Shown: in pieces, positions 15,651-24,481 of the stretch
How positions within the stretch are numbered: position 1 is the stretch's first letter
Layout of the letters: each line of letters starts with the position of its first letter
Assembly: GCA_017468395.1 (NCBI GenBank)
Contig: JAFUIR010000019.1
Location: 1-64,000 of the forward strand
Direction of reading: 5' to 3'
Length of the DNA: 64,000 nt
Source of the DNA: Lachnospiraceae bacterium
GTDB taxonomy: Bacteria > Bacillota > Clostridia > Lachnospirales > Lachnospiraceae
Notes under the pieces: generated by a model
The model's input: the letters and a program-made list of their open reading frames with translations, nothing else
The model's database searches: none
Told to the model about the DNA's origin: nothing
Program-made: the position numbers and the translations under genes

Positions 15651-17262
15651 ATTTATCAAGCGACTTCATCGTCGGGAACAACAACACATCCCTAATCGCA
15701 GGGGAATTTGTGAGCAACATCACAAGTCTGTCGATACCGTAACCGATACCGCCTGTAGGAGGCATACCGATTTCCAGTGCGTTCATGAAATCTTCGTCAG
15801 TTGTGTTTGCTTCTTCGTCACCTGCTGCCAGAGCCGCTTCCTGTGCTTTGAAACGTTCTCTCTGGTCAATGGGGTCGTTAAGTTCGGAGTAAGCGTTACA
15901 CATTTCACGTCCGTAAATGAACAATTCAAAACGCTCTACATAGTCCGGCTTGTCCGGTTTTCTCTTGGTCAAAGGAGAAATCTCAACGGGATGGTCCATT
16001 ACAAATGTAGGCTGAATCAAGTGCTCTTCTACAAATTCTTCAAAGAACAAATTCAGGATGTCGCCTTTTTCATGGCGTGCTTCATAATGAACACCCTTCT
16101 CGTCAGCAATCTTCTTCGCAGCTGCTGTGTCAGCGATTTCGTCGAAATCAACCCCTGCGTATTTCTTAACTGCTTCCACCATGGTCAGTCTCTCGAAAGG
16201 CTTGCCCAGGTCAATCATATGCTCTGCGTAAGGAATCAAAGTGGTTCCGCATACTTCCTGTGCCACATGACGGAACATATTCTCTGTCAAATCCATCATG
16301 CCGTAATAATCAGTATATGCCTGATAGAGCTCCATCAAAGTAAATTCAGGGTTGTGTCTTGTATCGAGACCTTCGTTTCTGAATACTCTACCGATTTCGT
16401 ATACTCTCTCAAGACCACCGACAATCAGTCTCTTGAGGTAAAGTTCTAAGGAAATACGAAGTTTTACGTCCTCATCCAAAGCATTGTAGTGTGTTTCAAA
16501 AGGTCTTGCTGCTGCACCGCCTGCATTGGATACCAGCATCGGGGTTTCCACTTCCATAAAGCCCTGTGCGTCCAGGAACTTACGGATTTCGCTGATAATC
16601 TTAGAACGCTTAATGAAAGTATCCTTTACTTCTTCATTCATAATCAGGTCAGTATATCTTTGACGATAACGGGTATCTGTATCTGTTAATCCATGGAATT
16701 TTTCAGGAAGAACCTGCAAATTCTTGGAAAGTAAAGTCATCTCAACAGCATGGATGGAAATTTCCCCTGTTTTTGTACGGAATACATATCCCTTAACACC
16801 ATAAATATCACCAATATCTGATTTCTTAAAATCAGCGTAGGATTCTTCTCCAATGGCATCCTTAGCCACATAGACCTGAATTCTACCTTTTAAATCCTGA
16901 ATATTGCAAAAAGATGCCTTACCCATAACGCGTTTGAACATCATACGGCCGGCAATGGAAACTTCAATCGGATTCGCATCCATAATTGCTCTTCTCTCGT
17001 TATAATCCGCATTCAGGACTTCTCTCGCCTGTGCTTCATCCAAACCTTCTACGTTCGGCTCCACTCTGCCCGCCAAAATTTTCTCTTCATGAGCAGTATA
17101 TTGTTCCTTCGCATCCAAGGTGTGGTGAGTCACATCATACTTGGTAATCTGGAAGGGGTCTTTTCCTGCTTCCTGAAGATTTGCTAATTTTTCACGGCGA
17201 ACCTTTAACAGTTGGTTAAGGTCCTGCTCCTGTACATTTTGTGTAGAATTCTGCTCTGCCAC
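15649..17262 (-). CDS. lysS: Lysyl-tRNA synthetase, class II
   Basis: 537 aa. An N-terminal OB-fold anticodon-binding domain ([25 protein letters not shown]) is followed by class II motif 2 ([19 protein letters not shown], near residue 287) and motif 3 ([13 protein letters not shown], near 505). It charges tRNA-Lys. The N-terminal extension before the OB fold explains most of the excess over the usual 490-500 residues. The gene is 13 bp downstream of greA, a common pairing. The mobile element adjoins its stop codon; the C terminus looks complete. Confidence 0.96.
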   Translation of the reverse strand: MAEQNSTQNVQEQDLNQLLKVRREKLANLQEAGKDPFQITKYDVTHHTLDAKEQYTAHEEKILAGRVEPNVEGLDEAQAREVLNADYNERRAIMDANPIEVSIAGRMMFKRVMGKASFCNIQDLKGRIQVYVAKDAIGEESYADFKKSDIGDIYGVKGYVFRTKTGEISIHAVEMTLLSKNLQVLPEKFHGLTDTDTRYRQRYTDLIMNEEVKDTFIKRSKIISEIRKFLDAQGFMEVETPMLVSNAGGAAARPFETHYNALDEDVKLRISLELYLKRLIVGGLERVYEIGRVFRNEGLDTRHNPEFTLMELYQAYTDYYGMMDLTENMFRHVAQEVCGTTLIPYAEHMIDLGKPFERLTMVEAVKKYAGVDFDEIADTAAAKKIADEKGVHYEARHEKGDILNLFFEEFVEEHLIQPTFVMDHPVEISPLTKRKPDKPDYVERFELFIYGREMCNAYSELNDPIDQRERFKAQEAALAAGDEEANTTDEDFMNALEIGMPPTGGIGYGIDRLVMLLTNSPAIRDVLLFPTMKSLDK

Positions 17263-17275
17263 TTTTCTCTCTCCT

Positions 17276-17764
17276 TTAGTTTGAACGCTGAATCTCCAAT
17301 ACTTTGTATTTCAAGGAACCAGCGTGTGTTTCTACGGTTACAACATCGCCTACTTTAGCACCAATCAGCGCTTTACCTACAGGGCTTTCGTTGGAAATTT
17401 TGCCCTTCAGGCTGTTTGCTTCTGTAGAACCAACAATTTTGTATTCCAGTTCCTCTTTATATTCCACATCCAAAATTTTAACTTTACAGCCAATGTTGAT
17501 TTTATCCAAATCCACTTCATCTTCATCAACAACCACTGCATTTTTTAAGATTTTTTCTAATTCTTCAATACGGGCCTCAATGTCGCGCTGCTCATCTTTT
17601 GCTGCATCGTATTCCGCATTTTCGGAAAGGTCTCCCTGTTCTCTTGCCTCTTTGATTTTCTGGGCAACTTCTTTACGGCTTACAACTTTCAGATGCTCCA
17701 ACTCTTCCTCGTATTTTTTCAACCCTTCATAAGTAAGTATATTTTTCTTCTTATCTTCCATCAT
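17276..17764 (-). CDS. greA: Transcription elongation factor GreA
   Basis: 162 aa. The N-terminal coiled coil ([42 protein letters not shown]) has the acidic tip residues that enter the RNA polymerase secondary channel, and the C-terminal FKBP-like domain ends with [17 protein letters not shown]. It rescues backtracked polymerase by stimulating transcript cleavage. Two adjacent ATG codons are possible starts, with AGGAAGGG upstream. Likely cotranscribed with lysS. Confidence 0.95.
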   Translation of the reverse strand: MMEDKKKNILTYEGLKKYEEELEHLKVVSRKEVAQKIKEAREQGDLSENAEYDAAKDEQRDIEARIEELEKILKNAVVVDEDEVDLDKINIGCKVKILDVEYKEELEYKIVGSTEANSLKGKISNESPVGKALIGAKVGDVVTVETHAGSLKYKVLEIQRSN

Positions 17765-17841
17765 TATACACCCTTCCTAATCACTTTTTTGCATACCATA
17801 CTTCTATTTATCTTCCGTCACATACCGACAAGACGCCTAGA

Positions 17842-18606
17842 TTAACGTGTGTTATTATACTTAATTTTATGAGCAGTGTCAAGCACAGTCTCTCTCAAAA
17901 AACGTTCCATATCCACATACCGGATATTTTTCCCCTCATCTTGCAGTATATTTCCCCCGCCCCTTCGTCCGTTTATGCTAATTACCACGCTTCCCGCCGG
18001 AATATGGGCGATATTTACTTTTTCCATTTTCTCTCCTGCCACAATAAGAGGCTGCTTTCCTTTGATGTGTAAAAAACGAAATTCCTTTTGAATATCAAGC
18101 ACAAGTCCGTACTCTCCGGCTAATCCCTCTTCCACTTCATCCCAGTCATAACCAAAATCCGATATAATTCCCAAATAAGGGATATCCTGTGCAAAATACC
18201 GGATAAGTTCTTCCGCTTCCAATTCTCTGTCCTGAATCAAAACAAGGCTGTCAAACTGCACATGGTAGTATTCCATTAAAACCAAAATCCATTCTTTGTT
18301 TAAATTTTCTCTTCCTCTTCCAAGGATTTTTTCTGCTCCCTTATCCGGCGCATAATAGACCAGGCGTCCCTCCGGTGGCACAGGCATATGCTGTAAATAC
18401 TGCGCCACGCCTGCCTTGGTCCAGTCCTTGTCCTTTTCACGCCCGGGAAGTGCCACCCATATTACTTTCAGCGTACCATCTCCTAAACGCTTTTTTTCAT
18501 ACCTGATATCATACTGCCACTCTTTCCCCCACTTCCACCTTCCGATTTTCAGTTTTCCGCTTTTCTTTGCATCCACATAAAAAAAGACGATTGTCATATC
18601 TTCCAT
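17842..18606 (-). CDS. Conserved protein of unknown function
   Basis: 254 aa from the ATG at 18606, which has GGGAGG at good spacing; an upstream in-frame start at 18621 lacks a site. I do not recognise a family. The sequence is soluble and mixed alpha/beta, with hydrophobic strands such as LVLIQDRELEAEELIRYF and PAGSVVISINGRRGGGN near the end; the latter looks like a nucleotide- or sugar-binding glycine loop but that is only a resemblance. Its RBS lies in the loop of a hairpin and its codons 3-8 form the 3' arm and T tract of what looks like the dusB terminator. Confidence 0.7.
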   Translation of the reverse strand: MEDMTIVFFYVDAKKSGKLKIGRWKWGKEWQYDIRYEKKRLGDGTLKVIWVALPGREKDKDWTKAGVAQYLQHMPVPPEGRLVYYAPDKGAEKILGRGRENLNKEWILVLMEYYHVQFDSLVLIQDRELEAEELIRYFAQDIPYLGIISDFGYDWDEVEEGLAGEYGLVLDIQKEFRFLHIKGKQPLIVAGEKMEKVNIAHIPAGSVVISINGRRGGGNILQDEGKNIRYVDMERFLRETVLDTAHKIKYNNTR

Positions 18607-18644
18607 TGGTTTTCCTCCCACAAGAAGATATGCTGTCGTCTTTT
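18582..18644 (-). terminator. Terminator-like hairpin overlapping the RBS and start of the next gene
   Basis: On the minus strand AAAAGACGA (18644-18636) pairs with TCGTCTTTT (18590-18582) and CATATCTTC (18632-18624) with GAAGATATG (18603-18595). The 20-base loop holds the GGGAGG ribosome site and ATG start of the downstream gene; T residues follow the stem. It lies 11 bp after the dusB stop. Confidence 0.75.
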
Positions 18645-18654
18645 AAAATATTAG

Positions 18655-19626
18655 TTATTCGTCCGGAAAAATTTGGTCCAGTGCTCCCAAAAGTTCGTCC
18701 ATAGAGGACATACTGTTAATCATCTGTCTAAAGCGTGCAGAATTGGGGTAACCAAAAGTGTACCATGACATATGTTTTCGCATCTCACGTACTCCGGTGT
18801 ATTCCCCCTTAATTTCCAGTTGCAGCCGGGCGTGCTTCTGAATCATGTTTTTTACTTGTGCCGGCCCCGGCTTTTGGGGAATAATTCCTTTGTCCAAATA
18901 TTCTGTAATCTGCTTAAAAATCCAAGGATTACCCTGGGCGCCCCTGCCAATCATTACCCCGTCGCATCCTGTGTGCTTTATCATCTCTATGGCCTTTTCG
19001 GGACTTGTGATATCGCCGTTTCCTATGACGGGAATACTCACCGCATCTTTTACCGCCGCAATAATGTCCCAATCCGCCTGTCCGGAATAATACTGCTGCC
19101 TTGTGCGCCCGTGTACCGCCACCGCTGCCGCTCCGGCGCTTTCCGCGATTTTGGCAATCTCCACCGCATTGACATTGTCCTCGTCAAACCCTTTACGGAT
19201 TTTCACCGTCAAGGGCTTGCTGATGGCATGGGATACCTTGTACACGATTTCTTCTACCTTTTTGGGCTCTTTCATCAGCGCAGAGCCTTCGCCATTATTT
19301 ACCACCTTGGGCACCGGGCAACCCATATTAATGTCCAAAATAGCAAACGGCCTCTCTTCAATCTGTTTTGCCACCTCTGCCATCAAATCCGGTTCACTGC
19401 CGAAAAGTTGCAGGGAAACAGGCACTTCCTCCGGCCTGATTTCCATTAGGGCTTCCGTGTTTTTATTTTTATAATGAATGGCTTTGGCACTGACCATTTC
19501 CATGCAAAGAAGTCCCGCACCCTGCTCTTTGCAAAGCAGACGAAATGGCAGGTCGGTTACGCCTGCCATAGGTGCCAAAATCACATTATTCTCTAATGTT
19601 ACATTGCCAATTTTGAGTTTACTCAT
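18655..19626 (-). CDS. dusB: tRNA-dihydrouridine synthase
   Basis: 323 aa, usual size. The FMN-dependent TIM barrel is recognised by LAPMAGVTDLPFR at the start, DINMGCPVPKVVNNGEGSAL with the catalytic Cys near residue 103, TVKIRKGFD, VHGRTRQQYY and IGNGDI, and DGVMIGRGAQGNPWIF. The enzyme reduces specific uridines in tRNA to dihydrouridine. It begins immediately after the coaX stop, so the two are coupled. A terminator-like hairpin follows. Confidence 0.95.
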   Translation of the reverse strand: MSKLKIGNVTLENNVILAPMAGVTDLPFRLLCKEQGAGLLCMEMVSAKAIHYKNKNTEALMEIRPEEVPVSLQLFGSEPDLMAEVAKQIEERPFAILDINMGCPVPKVVNNGEGSALMKEPKKVEEIVYKVSHAISKPLTVKIRKGFDEDNVNAVEIAKIAESAGAAAVAVHGRTRQQYYSGQADWDIIAAVKDAVSIPVIGNGDITSPEKAIEMIKHTGCDGVMIGRGAQGNPWIFKQITEYLDKGIIPQKPGPAQVKNMIQKHARLQLEIKGEYTGVREMRKHMSWYTFGYPNSARFRQMINSMSSMDELLGALDQIFPDE

Positions 19627-20409
19627 TTATTTTTTATCCTGTCCGAAGTTTTTCTCGTAAATAATGCGCAGTCCGTCCAACGTCAGGGAACTGTCATAAA
19701 TGTCTATACTGTCCGTCTCATCGGAGATGGACCTGCCCAGTCCGCCGGTCGCCACTACTCTAAGGTCTGCAATCCCGGTTTCTTCTTTTACTTTTTTGAT
19801 AATGTATTCCGTCTGTCCAATCTGTCCGTACATAAGACCCGCCTGCATACTGCTGATAGTCTCCTGTGCCAGAATGGACTTGGGCTTCTTAATTTCGATT
19901 TTCGGCAGTTTCGCAGCCTTTTCCCAAAGGGCTTCTGCACTAATACGGATGCCGGGCGCCGTCACTCCTGCGGAAAAACTGCCGTCTGCGGTTACCAAAT
20001 CGTAAGTGGTAGCTGTACCAAAATCCAAAACCAGAATCGGTCCGCCATATTTTTCATAAGCCGCCACTGCATCCACAATACGGTCTGCACCGATGGCTCT
20101 GGGATTTTCCGTGGTTATCTTGATACCGGTCTTTACGCCGGGTCCTACCACCAGAGGAATGGTGCCAAGGTATCTGGTAATACCGCCTATCAAAGAGTGC
20201 ATTACATCCGGCACAACACTGGCCACAATGCTGCCCTCAATATCCGAAGCATCCACGCCCTTTGTGCGCAAAAGTTCCGTAAGCATAATTCCGTATTCAT
20301 CTGATGTTCTCGGTGTTTTGGACATAATGCGGAAAGTTGCTCGCAGTTCCTTTCCTTCGTAAACACCACAGGTAATATTTGTATTTCCTACATCAATTAC
20401 AAAAATCAT
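19627..20409 (-). CDS. coaX: Type III pantothenate kinase
   Basis: 260 aa. The acetate/sugar kinase-type phosphate motifs are intact: [14 protein letters not shown] at the N terminus, [27 protein letters not shown] and [12 protein letters not shown]. This enzyme starts coenzyme A synthesis by phosphorylating pantothenate and is not inhibited by CoA in known members. It lies in a tight minus-strand group birA - DUF6145 - coaX - dusB, joining biotin and CoA metabolism. The length is normal. Confidence 0.95.
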   Translation of the reverse strand: MIFVIDVGNTNITCGVYEGKELRATFRIMSKTPRTSDEYGIMLTELLRTKGVDASDIEGSIVASVVPDVMHSLIGGITRYLGTIPLVVGPGVKTGIKITTENPRAIGADRIVDAVAAYEKYGGPILVLDFGTATTYDLVTADGSFSAGVTAPGIRISAEALWEKAAKLPKIEIKKPKSILAQETISSMQAGLMYGQIGQTEYIIKKVKEETGIADLRVVATGGLGRSISDETDSIDIYDSSLTLDGLRIIYEKNFGQDKK

Positions 20410-20422
20410 CGTCTATCCCTCA

Positions 20423-20773
20423 CTATTCCTCTTCCAAAAGCGCACCCACATCTTCGTGTTTTATAAACACACGATAGTACAAACTTAAGGACTCTAACAG
20501 TTCCTGTCTCTTTCTGCGGATTTCGCTGACCAAAAGACCGCTGCTGATTTCATCATAATAAATATCATTTTCCTCTGCATCCGTTTCCAGCATCACACTG
20601 CCGTCTTCGCCAAACACAATGGTAAAAATACCACCCACTTCCTCTGTAAAGAGGACACAGATAATGCGAAGTTCGTCCTTAATGGAGTCGGGAATTCCTT
20701 TAAAATCTTCATTGAAATAATATTTCTGTTCATATGCATTTGCACCGCAAAGCACTACTCTTGCTTCGTCCAT
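20423..20773 (-). CDS. Small conserved protein (probably DUF6145)
   Basis: 116 aa, strongly acidic. Contains LCGANAYEQKYYFNEDFKGIP and FTEEVGGIFTIVFGEDGSVMLET, a pattern I associate with a Lachnospiraceae family (DUF6145); the assignment is from memory. No membrane segment or catalytic motif is visible. It lies 13 bp before coaX and 26 bp after birA, so it is probably part of the same operon. Function unknown. Confidence 0.6.
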   Translation of the reverse strand: MDEARVVLCGANAYEQKYYFNEDFKGIPDSIKDELRIICVLFTEEVGGIFTIVFGEDGSVMLETDAEENDIYYDEISSGLLVSEIRRKRQELLESLSLYYRVFIKHEDVGALLEEE

Positions 20774-20799
20774 ATTTTTACCATTCCGTTTCTATCTGT

Positions 20800-21579
20800 T
20801 TATACATAGCCGTAAATGCCCCTAACCGATACCTCTCCGGCATACACGGTCTGTAACTTTTCCCTGTCAGGCTGCCCCTTTTCATCTAAGGGTGCCACAA
20901 GCAGTTCCCCGTTTTCATTTATACCCAAAGCCACTGCCTCATATTCGCCTGCGGGGTCTAAAACCTTTACAAAAGCATCTTTGTTTACCAGTTTGCTGTG
21001 ATAGACCTCTTTTAAATTGCAAAGATTTCCATCCTTGCAAAACTGCCGGTACAGTCTTTCAAAATGTCCCATAATTCCTTGCAGTAAATCTTCCCTTGAA
21101 AACACGCTTCCCGAAGCCTCTTCCAGCGAGACGGCTTTGCCGGCAATTTCTCCTGCAAAAGTCTGCCTTGCTACGTTGACACCAGCTCCTATAATCACAA
21201 ACCGGCCGCTCTCCGCCGCCATATGCAGTTCCGTCAAAATGCCTGCCACTTTTTTGCCTTCAAAGACAATATCGTTAGGCCACTTAATACCAAGTTCTAC
21301 CCCGCTGAGTTCTTCCGCCGCTTCTGCCACCGCCATTGCCATAACTAAGGTCAACATGGAAATCTGCTCCACGGGAATTTCCGGTTTTAACAGCAAGGAA
21401 AAATAAAGGTTACCCTCGAATGAAGACTCCCAGACTCTTCCTCTCCTGCCCCGCCCGGCAGTCTGTCTCTTTGCAACCACCAGACAGCCGCTTGACACAC
21501 CGCTCTCTCCCAAGCGTTTCGCCTCCAGGTTAGTAGAATCTATGCTTTCATATCTGTAAATCTTCTGATTTTCCCACAT
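20800..21579 (-). CDS. birA: Biotin-[acetyl-CoA-carboxylase] ligase
   Basis: 259 aa. The biotin-AMP loop TAGRGRRGRVWES, the IDSTNLEAKRL opening and IKWPNDIVFEGKKVAGILTEL are intact. It attaches biotin to acyl carriers such as acetyl-CoA carboxylase. There is no N-terminal helix-turn-helix, so this is a monofunctional ligase, not a BirA repressor. It starts two bases after the argF coordinates end on the same strand, upstream of coaX. Confidence 0.93.
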   Translation of the reverse strand: MWENQKIYRYESIDSTNLEAKRLGESGVSSGCLVVAKRQTAGRGRRGRVWESSFEGNLYFSLLLKPEIPVEQISMLTLVMAMAVAEAAEELSGVELGIKWPNDIVFEGKKVAGILTELHMAAESGRFVIIGAGVNVARQTFAGEIAGKAVSLEEASGSVFSREDLLQGIMGHFERLYRQFCKDGNLCNLKEVYHSKLVNKDAFVKVLDPAGEYEAVALGINENGELLVAPLDEKGQPDREKLQTVYAGEVSVRGIYGYV

Positions 21580-21581
21580 AT

Positions 21582-22565
21582 TTATAAAGTAGCTGCCATC
21601 ACAGCCTTGATGGTGTGCATACGGTTTTCTGCCTCATCAAAGACAATGGACTGGGCAGACTCAAACACTTCGTCTGTCACTTCCATCTCGGCGATACCGA
21701 ATTTTTCTTTGATTTTCTGGCCAATTTCTGTATTTAAATCGTGGAATGCGGGTAAGCAGTGCATGAATACAGCATTGGGACCTGCATTTTCCATAATTTT
21801 TGCATTTACCTGATAAGGGTACAGTTCGCGGATTCTTTCTTCCCAAACTTCATCAGGCTCACCCATGGATACCCACACATCAGTGTAAACCACGTCTGCG
21901 CCCTTGGTACCTGCCATAGCGTCCTCTGTGAGAGTTACACTTCCACCGGTAGTAGCCGCAATTTCCTCACACTGTTTTACCAATGCTGCATCAGGGAAAT
22001 ATTTTTCGGAAGTACATGCCACAAAGTGCATACCCATTTTTGCACATGCCACCATCAAAGAGTTACCCATGTTGTAACGGGCATCTCCCATATATGCCAG
22101 TTTAATTCCTTTCAAATAGCCAAAATGCTCACGGATGGTCAAAAAGTCTGCCAGCATCTGTGTGGGATGGAATTCATTGGTCAGACCGTTCCAGACAGGC
22201 ACGCCTGCATGTTTCGCCAGTTCTTCCACCATTTCCTGTCCGTATCCGCGATATTCAATACCATCAAACATTCGTCCCAGCACGCGGGCTGTATCTGCGA
22301 AACTTTCTTTTTTTCCAATCTGGGAACTTGCAGGCTCCAGATAGGTAGTTCCCATTCCCAAATCATGAGCAGCAACCTCAAAGGCACATCTGGTTCTGGT
22401 ACTGGTTTTCTCAAAAATTAAAGCAACGTTTTTGCCACGGAGTGTATCTACAGGAATGCCCTGTTTTTTCTTGGCTTTCAACTCTGCTGCCAAATCCAGC
22501 AAATATGTAATCTCCTCCGGTGTGAAATCCAGCAATTTTAAAAAGTGTCTTCCTTTCAAATCCAT
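21582..22565 (-). CDS. argF: Ornithine carbamoyltransferase
   Basis: 327 aa. Carbamoyl phosphate motif STRTR (near residue 55), [29 protein letters not shown] and the HCLPAFHD ornithine-site motif are all present. It makes citrulline in arginine synthesis or, in reverse, in the arginine deiminase pathway; no arcA or arcC is adjacent, so the direction cannot be told. Normal length. The gene has its own promoter-like sequence, with GGAGG well placed before the ATG, and a large inverted repeat further upstream. Confidence 0.95.
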   Translation of the reverse strand: MDLKGRHFLKLLDFTPEEITYLLDLAAELKAKKKQGIPVDTLRGKNVALIFEKTSTRTRCAFEVAAHDLGMGTTYLEPASSQIGKKESFADTARVLGRMFDGIEYRGYGQEMVEELAKHAGVPVWNGLTNEFHPTQMLADFLTIREHFGYLKGIKLAYMGDARYNMGNSLMVACAKMGMHFVACTSEKYFPDAALVKQCEEIAATTGGSVTLTEDAMAGTKGADVVYTDVWVSMGEPDEVWEERIRELYPYQVNAKIMENAGPNAVFMHCLPAFHDLNTEIGQKIKEKFGIAEMEVTDEVFESAQSIVFDEAENRMHTIKAVMAATL

Positions 22566-22596
22566 GATAGTGCCTCCTTGTTTTCTGATATTTTTT

Positions 22597-22625
22597 ACTA
22601 TACTTCATAATTTGCAATAATTCAA
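22597..22625 (-). promoter_or_regulatory. Candidate argF promoter
   Basis: On the minus strand TTGAAT (22625-22620), a 17-base spacer and TATAGT (22602-22597), about 30 bp before the argF ATG. Confidence 0.55.
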
Positions 22626-22688
22626 CCCTCAACTCTTTTAACGTGCCAACCCGGGGCTGCGCAATTTCTTAACAAAATAATGCGAACC

Positions 22689-22898
22689 GGTCGCCGGGAG
22701 CAAGCGTGACAAGTTTCTTCGCAGACGCGCTCCCGCTCCGTGAAAAACGTAGCGGTACATAAGAAGGCGGGCGAGTACTTTTGCCCCACCTGATTGACAA
22801 GCAATCATGTGTTGCAAAAGCACTCACCCGCCTTCTAAGTGCCGACGTTTTTCAAGGGTCTGCGCCAGAAATCTTGTTACGTTTGCTCTCCGGCAACC
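22689..22898. repeat. Large imperfect inverted repeat between argF and SPFH gene
   Basis: The left arm (22689-22784) and right arm (22814-22898) are diverged inverted copies: shared blocks include GAAAAACGT, AGAAGGCGGG, CTTTTGC, GCAGAC and a GCCGG..GAGCAA segment. The centre holds a further hairpin TGATTG/CAATCA (22791-22807). The whole 350-bp gap 22566-22914 has no convincing gene. A shorter relative of the left arm lies at 39,708. Confidence 0.8.
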
Positions 22899-22914
22899 CT
22901 TGCTTGTTCTTATA

Positions 22915-23832
22915 TTAGTTTTCGCTTGTCTCTCTGAATGTGGTTGCCAGACTTGCAATGCCGGTTAAATCTGCGGGAAGCAGAATCTTGGTAGCCTTGC
23001 CGTCTGCTGCCTTTGTAAATGCCTCCAGGCTCTTAATTTTCAAAACAGCCTCGTCAGCGCCTGCCTCTTTCAGCATACGAATACCATCTGCGTTAGCCTG
23101 CTGCACTTTCAAAATAGCCTCAGCCTCACCTTCCGCCTCACGGATCATTTTTTCTTTTTCAGCCTCCGCACGGAGAATTGCGGATTCTTTTTCTGCCTGT
23201 GCACGAAGGATTGCAGATTCTTTTTCACCTTCTGCCACAAGGATATTTGCTTTCTTTTCACCCTCTGCTCTTGTTACGGCTTCACGTCTTTCACGTTCCG
23301 CTTTCATCTGCTTCTCCATGGCATTCTGGATTTCAGCAGGAGGAATGATATTTTTCAGTTCCACACGGTTTACTTTGATACCCCAAGGGTCTGTCGCCAA
23401 ATCAAGAGCCGCTCTCATCTGTGTATTGATTGTTTCACGGCTGGTAAGTGTCTGGTCAAGTTCCAAATCACCAATGATATTACGAAGTGTGGTTGCTGTC
23501 AGGTTTTCAATAGCCATCATGGGATTTTCTACGCCGTATGTGAACAGTTTGGGGTCTGTAATCTGATAGAAAATTACGGTATCAATTCTCATAGTTACGT
23601 TATCTTTGGTAATAACGGGCTGAGGCGGGAAATCCGCAACCTGCTCTTTTAAGTTTACTCTTCTTGCCACTCTGTCAATGAATGGAATCTTCACATGGAT
23701 ACCAACGGACCATGTTCCCTGATATGCTCCCAAACGTTCTACGATGTAGGCCTGTGCCTGGGGAACGATTTTGATACAAGATGCAAAAACTAACAATAAC
23801 AAAATAATAATGCCGATAATAACAAATTCCAT
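22915..23832 (-). CDS. SPFH/band 7 (stomatin-like) membrane protein
   Basis: 305 aa. One N-terminal membrane segment (residues 3-20) is followed by the SPFH domain (VERLGAYQGTWSVGIHVKIPFIDRV, QPVITKDNVTMRIDTVIFYQI) and a long charged coiled coil (about residues 180-250, rich in AEGEKESAILRAEAEKE repeats). It likely oligomerises into membrane microdomain scaffolds and helps membrane protease control. The NfeD-family gene 44 bp upstream is its usual partner. Resembles QmcA/paraslipin; the exact subtype is not certain. Confidence 0.9.
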   Translation of the reverse strand: MEFVIIGIIILLLLVFASCIKIVPQAQAYIVERLGAYQGTWSVGIHVKIPFIDRVARRVNLKEQVADFPPQPVITKDNVTMRIDTVIFYQITDPKLFTYGVENPMMAIENLTATTLRNIIGDLELDQTLTSRETINTQMRAALDLATDPWGIKVNRVELKNIIPPAEIQNAMEKQMKAERERREAVTRAEGEKKANILVAEGEKESAILRAQAEKESAILRAEAEKEKMIREAEGEAEAILKVQQANADGIRMLKEAGADEAVLKIKSLEAFTKAADGKATKILLPADLTGIASLATTFRETSEN

Positions 23833-23876
23833 AATTAACCCTCTCTTTTCTTTACTAATTATTTACGTTGTTTTAG

Positions 23877-24308
23877 TTACATTTGTTTTTCTTCCACAAG
23901 AAGTTTCACACCATTTATGGCCCGGATATAAACTACCGCTCCTACAGGAAGTTTTACTGCGTCATCCAGACTTCTGGCTGTCCACTCCTGACCGCCCACC
24001 GTAACCTGACCGATTCCCTCCAGATTATCAATCTCACTGATAACAATCGCCTGTTTGCCGATAAGACTTTCGGAGTTTGTTTTCACGCGGTCTTTGTTGA
24101 AATACTTTACCGCAATAGGTCTTGTAAAAACCAAAAGAGCCAGTGACACAATCACAAATACAATAATTTGCAACCAAAGCGGTCCGTTAAATCCAGCCAC
24201 AATCGCAGCCACAAGTGCACCACCTGCAAACCAAACCGTAGTCAGACCCATTGTAGCGAGTTCTATCAAAATCAGAACTACCAGCAGGACTAACCAAAAA
24301 ATAGCCAT
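23877..24308 (-). CDS. NfeD family membrane protein
   Basis: 143 aa. Two or three hydrophobic segments (residues about 2-20, 25-45, 50-65) and a C-terminal OB-fold (GKQAIVISEIDNLEGIGQVTV to VVYIRAINGVKLLVEE) match short NfeD1b-type proteins. These are encoded beside SPFH proteins and are thought to form a complex with them. Same strand as the SPFH gene and probably cotranscribed. Confidence 0.88.
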   Translation of the reverse strand: MAIFWLVLLVVLILIELATMGLTTVWFAGGALVAAIVAGFNGPLWLQIIVFVIVSLALLVFTRPIAVKYFNKDRVKTNSESLIGKQAIVISEIDNLEGIGQVTVGGQEWTARSLDDAVKLPVGAVVYIRAINGVKLLVEEKQM

Positions 24309-24448
24309 TTTTCTGCCCCCTCTCTTGAAATAAAAGATTATTGTTAAGTTTATTACTGATTACATTTTACTATACTCCAATAAGGGAATCAATTATTTTA
24401 TATGCACCTTAACCTTGTTTAACGTTCAAAAATGCTTCTTTCCCAAAA

Positions 24449-24475
24449 AAGGCGCTTCCCTTTGGGAAACGCCTT
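24449..24475 (-). terminator. Intrinsic terminator after cell wall hydrolase gene
   Basis: AAGGCGTTTCCC and GGGAAGCGCCTT (minus strand) form a 12-bp stem with one mismatch and a 3-base loop, followed by T residues. Six bases downstream of the stop. Confidence 0.85.
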
Positions 24476-24481
24476 CGTTTT

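Noticed and set aside
20800-21579. Biotin repressor function for birA
   Set aside because: The protein starts directly with the ligase domain; no helix-turn-helix is present.
22622-22804. Minus-strand frames of about 60 codons in the argF-SPFH gap
   Set aside because: They overlap the inverted repeat, lack ribosome sites and have no plausible protein pattern.
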